Positions 60,872 through 64,000 of a DNA stretch of 64,000 bases are shown here, piece after piece (positions within the stretch are counted from its first letter, which is position 1; the number at the start of each line of letters is the position of its first letter). The stretch covers positions 62,001 through 126,000 of the forward strand of contig NZ_JAEUAN010000019.1 of assembly GCF_019511445.1 (NCBI RefSeq), in the 5' to 3' direction. A model generated the notes under the pieces. The model was given only the letters and a program-made list of their open reading frames with translations. It did not search any database and was not told the origin of the DNA. The DNA is from Aliirhizobium wenxiniae (GTDB taxonomy: Bacteria > Pseudomonadota > Alphaproteobacteria > Rhizobiales > Rhizobiaceae). The position numbers were made by a program, and so were the translations under genes.

Positions 60872-62074
60872 TCACTCTTCGTCAACTACCCGAAGTCGCA
60901 GAAGACCCGTGCGGCTCTCGACAGATTTCGGCTGCGGAGCCTCCGTCGATGGCTCGGCTTTCGCCGGCGCTTCCAGTTCCAGCGAGGAGATCCGGTTGCC
61001 GCGTCGGGTCAGCTTTTCGGTGGAGGTGAGGATCTGCTCGACATCCTTTTCCGCCGCAAGGAAATGCGACTGCAGCTTGCGTGTGCGATCGTCGAGCCGC
61101 ATCAGATCCTCCATCAGCAGCCCGACTTCACCCTGTATCAGATGCGCCTGCTCGCGCATCCGCTGGTCTCGGAGCACGGCCTGGATAACCTGGATCGACA
61201 GAAGCAGCAGCGACGGCGAGACGATCACCACGCGAGAGCGCTGCGCCTTCTGCACCACCGCATCGAAATGCTCGTGGATCTCGGCAAAGATCGATTCCGA
61301 TGGCACGAAGAGAAGCACGGTATCCTGTGTCTCACCGGCAATCAGGTATTTTTCCGAGACATCGCGGATATGAACGTCCATATCCCGGCGAAACTGCTGG
61401 GCCGCAGCACGCCGCGCATCGGGCGAGGCGGCCTCGCGAAAGGCGGTCCAGGCCTCAAGCGGAAATTTTGCATCGATCACCAGCGGCGGTGCGCCGTTCG
61501 GCATCTTGATCACGCAATCCGGTCGCGTTCCGTTGGAAAGCGGTGACTGGAAGGAATAGGCCCCGTGCGGCAACCCGTCGGCAACGATCGTTTCCATCCG
61601 GCCCTGGCCGAATGCCCCGCGCGTCTGCTTGTTGGAAAGGATCGCTTGTAAGCCCACGACATCTTTGGCGAGCGTCTGGATGTTGTTCTGCGCAGCATCG
61701 ATGACCGCCAGCCGCTCCTGCAGCTTGCGAAGGTTCTCATGCGTCGATTTCGTCTGCTCGGTAATCGTCGAACCCAGCCGGTGGGTCATACCGTCGAGCC
61801 GCTGGTTAACCGCATGATTGAGCTCCGCCTGACGGCTAGTGATCGTCTCGGCCATGGCGGCCACACGTCCGTGCATCTCGCCCTGCATCCGCACCAGCTC
61901 TGCCAGGCGCGCCTCAGCATCCATCGTCCGCTGCGTCATCTCTTCGCGCTGCCGGCCGCCACGAAGCACGGAAAAGAGCGCGATCATGATTGCCAGAACG
62001 GCAAGACATGCTCCGATGAACAGGACGGGAAGCGCAAAATCGGGCGGCAGGAAGTCTGCAAGGGTCTCTCTCAT
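60872..62074 (-). CDS. rmuC: RmuC-family DNA recombination protein
   Basis: 400 residues. N-terminal membrane anchor (about 14-36, LPVLFIGACLAVLAIMIALF), a long coiled coil (40-130), and the RmuC nuclease-like domain with the conserved PLSNGTRPDCVIKMPNG, LVIDAKFPLEAW (the D-x-K core of the PD-(D/E)xK fold) and FVPSESIFAEIHEHF. In E. coli RmuC limits inversion at short inverted repeats. Divergent from def. The frame and length are normal. Confidence 0.93.
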   Translation of the reverse strand: MRETLADFLPPDFALPVLFIGACLAVLAIMIALFSVLRGGRQREEMTQRTMDAEARLAELVRMQGEMHGRVAAMAETITSRQAELNHAVNQRLDGMTHRLGSTITEQTKSTHENLRKLQERLAVIDAAQNNIQTLAKDVVGLQAILSNKQTRGAFGQGRMETIVADGLPHGAYSFQSPLSNGTRPDCVIKMPNGAPPLVIDAKFPLEAWTAFREAASPDARRAAAQQFRRDMDVHIRDVSEKYLIAGETQDTVLLFVPSESIFAEIHEHFDAVVQKAQRSRVVIVSPSLLLLSIQVIQAVLRDQRMREQAHLIQGEVGLLMEDLMRLDDRTRKLQSHFLAAEKDVEQILTSTEKLTRRGNRISSLELEAPAKAEPSTEAPQPKSVESRTGLLRLRVVDEE

Positions 62075-62186
62075 GTGGCCACTCTAGCAGATTGTACCCA
62101 CAGCGGAAGATCAAAACGTGAACATTTGTCGGGAAGCGCTCAGCATCCCTGTTCCATCGACGCAAAAGATGCGCTATGGGGCAGGC

Positions 62187-62702
62187 ATGACAATCAAGCC
62201 GCTCATCATTCTTCCCGACCCGCTTCTCAGGCAGGTCTCCGCGCCGATCGAAACCGTCAATGCCGAGCTCTTGAAGCTCGCCGACGACATGCTGGAAACC
62301 ATGTATGACGCGCCGGGCATCGGCCTTGCCGCGATCCAGATCGGCGTGCCGAAGCGCGTGCTCGTCATCGACGTCTCGCGCGAAGACGAGGAGAAGAACC
62401 CGCAGGTCTTCATCAACCCTGAAATCGTCAAGTCTTCCGATGATCTGTCGGTTTATGAAGAGGGCTGCCTTTCGATCCCGGATTATTACGCCGAAGTCGA
62501 GCGTCCGGCCACGATCGGCGTGAAATATGTCGGCCGTGATGGCAAGGAACATCTGCTCGAAGCCGATGGCCTGCTTGCCACCTGCCTGCAACACGAGATG
62601 GACCACCTGAACGGCGTGCTCTTCATCGACCATATTTCGAGGCTGAAGCGCGAGATGGTGATCAAGAAGTTCACCAAGCTTGCCAAGGGCAAGGCTGTTT
62701 AG
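62187..62702 (+). CDS. def: Peptide deformylase
   Basis: 171 residues from ATG 62187; the longer frame from 62118 has no ribosome site. It removes the formyl group from nascent proteins. The three signature motifs are exact: GIGLAAIQ (44-51), EGCLS with metal ligand Cys94, and HEMDH (136-140) with His136 and His140. In most bacteria def is next to fmt. Here a two-gene toxin-antitoxin module (62766-63469) stands between def and fmt, so the pair has been interrupted. Confidence 0.97.
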   Translation: MTIKPLIILPDPLLRQVSAPIETVNAELLKLADDMLETMYDAPGIGLAAIQIGVPKRVLVIDVSREDEEKNPQVFINPEIVKSSDDLSVYEEGCLSIPDYYAEVERPATIGVKYVGRDGKEHLLEADGLLATCLQHEMDHLNGVLFIDHISRLKREMVIKKFTKLAKGKAV

Positions 62703-62734
62703 CGAAAACTTGAAACTCTGCCGCCTCAGGCTTA

Positions 62735-62751
62735 TGATATCGCTGATATCA
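62735..62751. promoter_or_regulatory. Palindromic operator of the second toxin-antitoxin module
   Basis: TGATATC-GCT-GATATCA, a perfect 7-bp inverted repeat with 3-base spacer, 14 bases before the antitoxin start. FitAB/VapBC modules are typically autorepressed through such sites. Confidence 0.55.
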
Positions 62752-62765
62752 AGCTGGAGGTTGGT

Positions 62766-63053
62766 ATGGGTGACATGCTGATCCGTAACGTTTCCGATGC
62801 CATGAAGCGGGATATTGCCGCGCGCGCGGATAAGAACGGCCGAAGCTTGTCGGACGAGACCAAGGCGCTGCTTCAGAAGGCTATGTTGAGCGATAAGGCA
62901 GAGGCGTCACCCCAACGGAGCGCGTTGGATGCCATGCGCGAAGTATTGCTTCCATTTTCCGATGAGGAAAGGGATGCGTTTTCGCGGATGATGGACGAGG
63001 TCGAGGCTGAGCGAAAGAAGGATTTCGGGCGGCCGTTAGAGGATTTCGAGTGA
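62766..63053 (+). CDS. FitA/VapB-type ribbon-helix-helix antitoxin
   Basis: 95 residues with GGAGG upstream; ATG 62775 is an alternative start. The N-terminus MLIRNVSDAMKRDIAARADKNGRS is a ribbon-helix-helix fold of the FitA (Arc-like) group: a short strand, then two helices with NGRSLSDETKALLQ. The acidic C-terminus (ERKKDFGRPLEDFE) would wrap the toxin. Its stop overlaps the toxin start (GTGA), which couples translation. The module sits between def and fmt. Confidence 0.88.
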   Translation: MGDMLIRNVSDAMKRDIAARADKNGRSLSDETKALLQKAMLSDKAEASPQRSALDAMREVLLPFSDEERDAFSRMMDEVEAERKKDFGRPLEDFE

Positions 63054-63469
63054 TCGTCCTCGACACCAACATCATTTCCGAAATTACTAAGGCTGCGCCC
63101 GACCGGAATGTCTTGGAATGGTTTGCAGTATCCCCGGAAGGCGACATTTATCTCTGCGATACCGTGCTGATGGAGCAATCTTTCGGTGCGGAGCGGTTCT
63201 GGCTCAGGGCAGGCTCGCGACGATACTACGAGACATTCGAGCGCCTTTTGGTGGTGCATAATGGCAGGGTATTACCATTCGATCGCTGGGCATCGATTGA
63301 GACGGGCAAGCTGCGTGCGAGGCGTGAAAACATCGGCCGCCCGATCAGCCTGCAGGATGCCATGATCGCCGCAACCTGCCTCGCTCATGGTGCAACACTG
63401 GCCACCCGCAACGTAAAAGACTTCGAGGGGCTTGATCTTCGGCTGGTAAACCCGTTTGAAGGCGCCTGA
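63050..63469 (+). CDS. FitB/VapC-type PIN-domain ribonuclease toxin
   Basis: 139 residues from GTG 63050. PIN fold with MIVLDTNIISEITKAAP (Asp5), a middle acid in LMEQSFGAERF, and the C-terminal SLQDAMIAATCLAHGATLAT with the catalytic Asp and NVKDF(E). This is the FitB type of VapC toxins, which cleave tRNA or rRNA at specific sites. It overlaps the antitoxin by four bases and ends 20 bases before fmt. Confidence 0.9.
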   Translation: MIVLDTNIISEITKAAPDRNVLEWFAVSPEGDIYLCDTVLMEQSFGAERFWLRAGSRRYYETFERLLVVHNGRVLPFDRWASIETGKLRARRENIGRPISLQDAMIAATCLAHGATLATRNVKDFEGLDLRLVNPFEGA

Positions 63470-63489
63470 ACAGTATTGAGGTCAAGCGC

Positions 63490-64000
63490 ATGTCACTTCG
63501 CATCATCTTCATGGGCACGCCGGATTTTTCCGTGCCGACATTGCAGAACCTCAAGCAGGCCGGCCACGAGATCGTCGCGGTCTATACCCAGCCGCCGCGC
63601 CCGGCCGGTCGCCGCGGGCTCGACCTCACCAAGTCTCCGGTGCATCAGGCGGCAGAGCTTCTCGGCATTCCGGTTCTGACACCGCTGAATTTCAAGGCTG
63701 AAGAGGATCGCCAGACATTTCGCGATTTCAACGCGGATGTCGCGGTCGTCGTGGCCTATGGCCTGCTTTTGCCGGTCGCGATCCTCGAAGGCACGAAGCT
63801 TGGCTGCTACAACGGCCATGCCTCGCTTCTGCCGCGCTGGCGGGGTGCCGCTCCCATCCAGCGCGCCATCATGGCCGGTGACGAAAAGACCGGTATGATC
63901 GTGATGAAGATGGAAAAGGGGCTGGATACCGGTCCGATGGCGCTGACCAGGGAAGTCGATATTACCGAGGCGATGACGGCCGGCGAACTGCATGACAAGC
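63490..64000 (+). CDS. fmt: Methionyl-tRNA formyltransferase, partial (3' end beyond window)
   Basis: The first 170 codons of fmt. The N-terminus MSLRIIFMGTPDFSVPTL, the QPPRPAGRRGLDLTKSPVH loop, and the folate-site HASLLPRWRGAAPIQRAI are Fmt hallmarks. The catalytic Asn-x-His is NGH in place of the common NIH; Asn and His are kept. The acidic MEKGLDTGPM contributes the Asp. It formylates Met-tRNA-fMet for initiation; def removes the formyl group. ATG 63490 has no strong ribosome site. Confidence 0.96.
   Translation, partial: MSLRIIFMGTPDFSVPTLQNLKQAGHEIVAVYTQPPRPAGRRGLDLTKSPVHQAAELLGIPVLTPLNFKAEEDRQTFRDFNADVAVVVAYGLLLPVAILEGTKLGCYNGHASLLPRWRGAAPIQRAIMAGDEKTGMIVMKMEKGLDTGPMALTREVDITEAMTAGELHDK

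Overview
The window looks like a stretch of the main chromosome of an alphaproteobacterium of the family Rhizobiaceae (Rhizobium / Neorhizobium / Agrobacterium / Ensifer group). The grounds are: GC-rich DNA, a DnaA and RpoN of rhizobial type, a GANTC (CcrM) site cluster in front of dnaA, the lptCAB-rpoN-hpf-ptsN block, an OlsB-type ornithine-lipid acyltransferase, a malic enzyme fused to a phosphotransacetylase-like domain, a Fur protein of the Mur type lacking CxxC, an lnt(actA)-phrR-metK block, and a DUF1150-sHSP pair. Species cannot be fixed from the sequence alone. Nearly all of it is conserved housekeeping DNA. Accessory pieces are two PIN-type toxin-antitoxin modules, two repeat elements with long perfect inverted repeats, one pseudogene and a few regulatory sites.

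Layout. 1-5.3 kb: a truncated HAL/PAL-like lyase, ubiE-ubiB (quinone synthesis), mutM and an enoyl-CoA hydratase. 5.3-8.2 kb: rpsT with promoter and terminator, a long dnaA leader, dnaA. 8.3-14.4 kb: a methyltransferase, a 78-residue unknown, grpE and hrcA (leftward), then rph, a VOC protein, rdgB and hemW. 14.4-19.5 kb: leftward lptC-lptA-lptB-rpoN-hpf-ptsN. 19.7-26.9 kb: sppA, ihfB, a LapA-domain protein, two RNA methyltransferase genes coupled to lspA by ATGA overlaps, a hybrid histidine kinase and olsB. 26.9-27.5 kb: a Phd/PIN module behind maeB. 27.6-39.8 kb: maeB, mutS, a GreA-like factor, MYG1 family, a membrane AraC-type regulator, glnD, murJ. 39.8-41.4 kb: a 277-bp inverted-repeat element, a secreted M15-like peptidase, an AT-rich gap and a decayed VOC gene. 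41.5-46.3 kb: trpS, usp, nfu, tsaB, rimI, mur/fur, plsC. 46.4-55.5 kb: a 182-bp inverted-repeat element, miaB, phoH, ybeY, corC, lnt, phrR, metK, trmB. 55.5-64 kb: DUF1150 and a small heat-shock protein, nucleoside hydrolase, a chemoreceptor, rbsK, rmuC, def, a second toxin-antitoxin module, and the 5' part of fmt.

Functional links. Envelope building is heavily represented: LPS transport (lptABC), lipid II flipping (murJ), lipoprotein maturation (lspA, lnt), phospholipid and ornithine lipid synthesis (plsC, olsB). Nitrogen signalling is represented by glnD, rpoN and ptsN, and translation/tRNA maturation by trpS, tsaB, miaB, ybeY, trmB, def, fmt and metK. The most informative regulatory signals are a likely ROSE RNA thermometer plus sigma-32-like promoter in front of the small heat-shock gene, an Irr-box (ICE)-like palindrome in front of nfu, the GANTC cluster before dnaA, and palindromic operators before both toxin-antitoxin modules. 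I found no large novel multigene system. The best leads are the lyase-like protein with an altered MIO motif, the 277-bp element that supplies the murJ stop codon, and the membrane-embedded AraC-type regulator.
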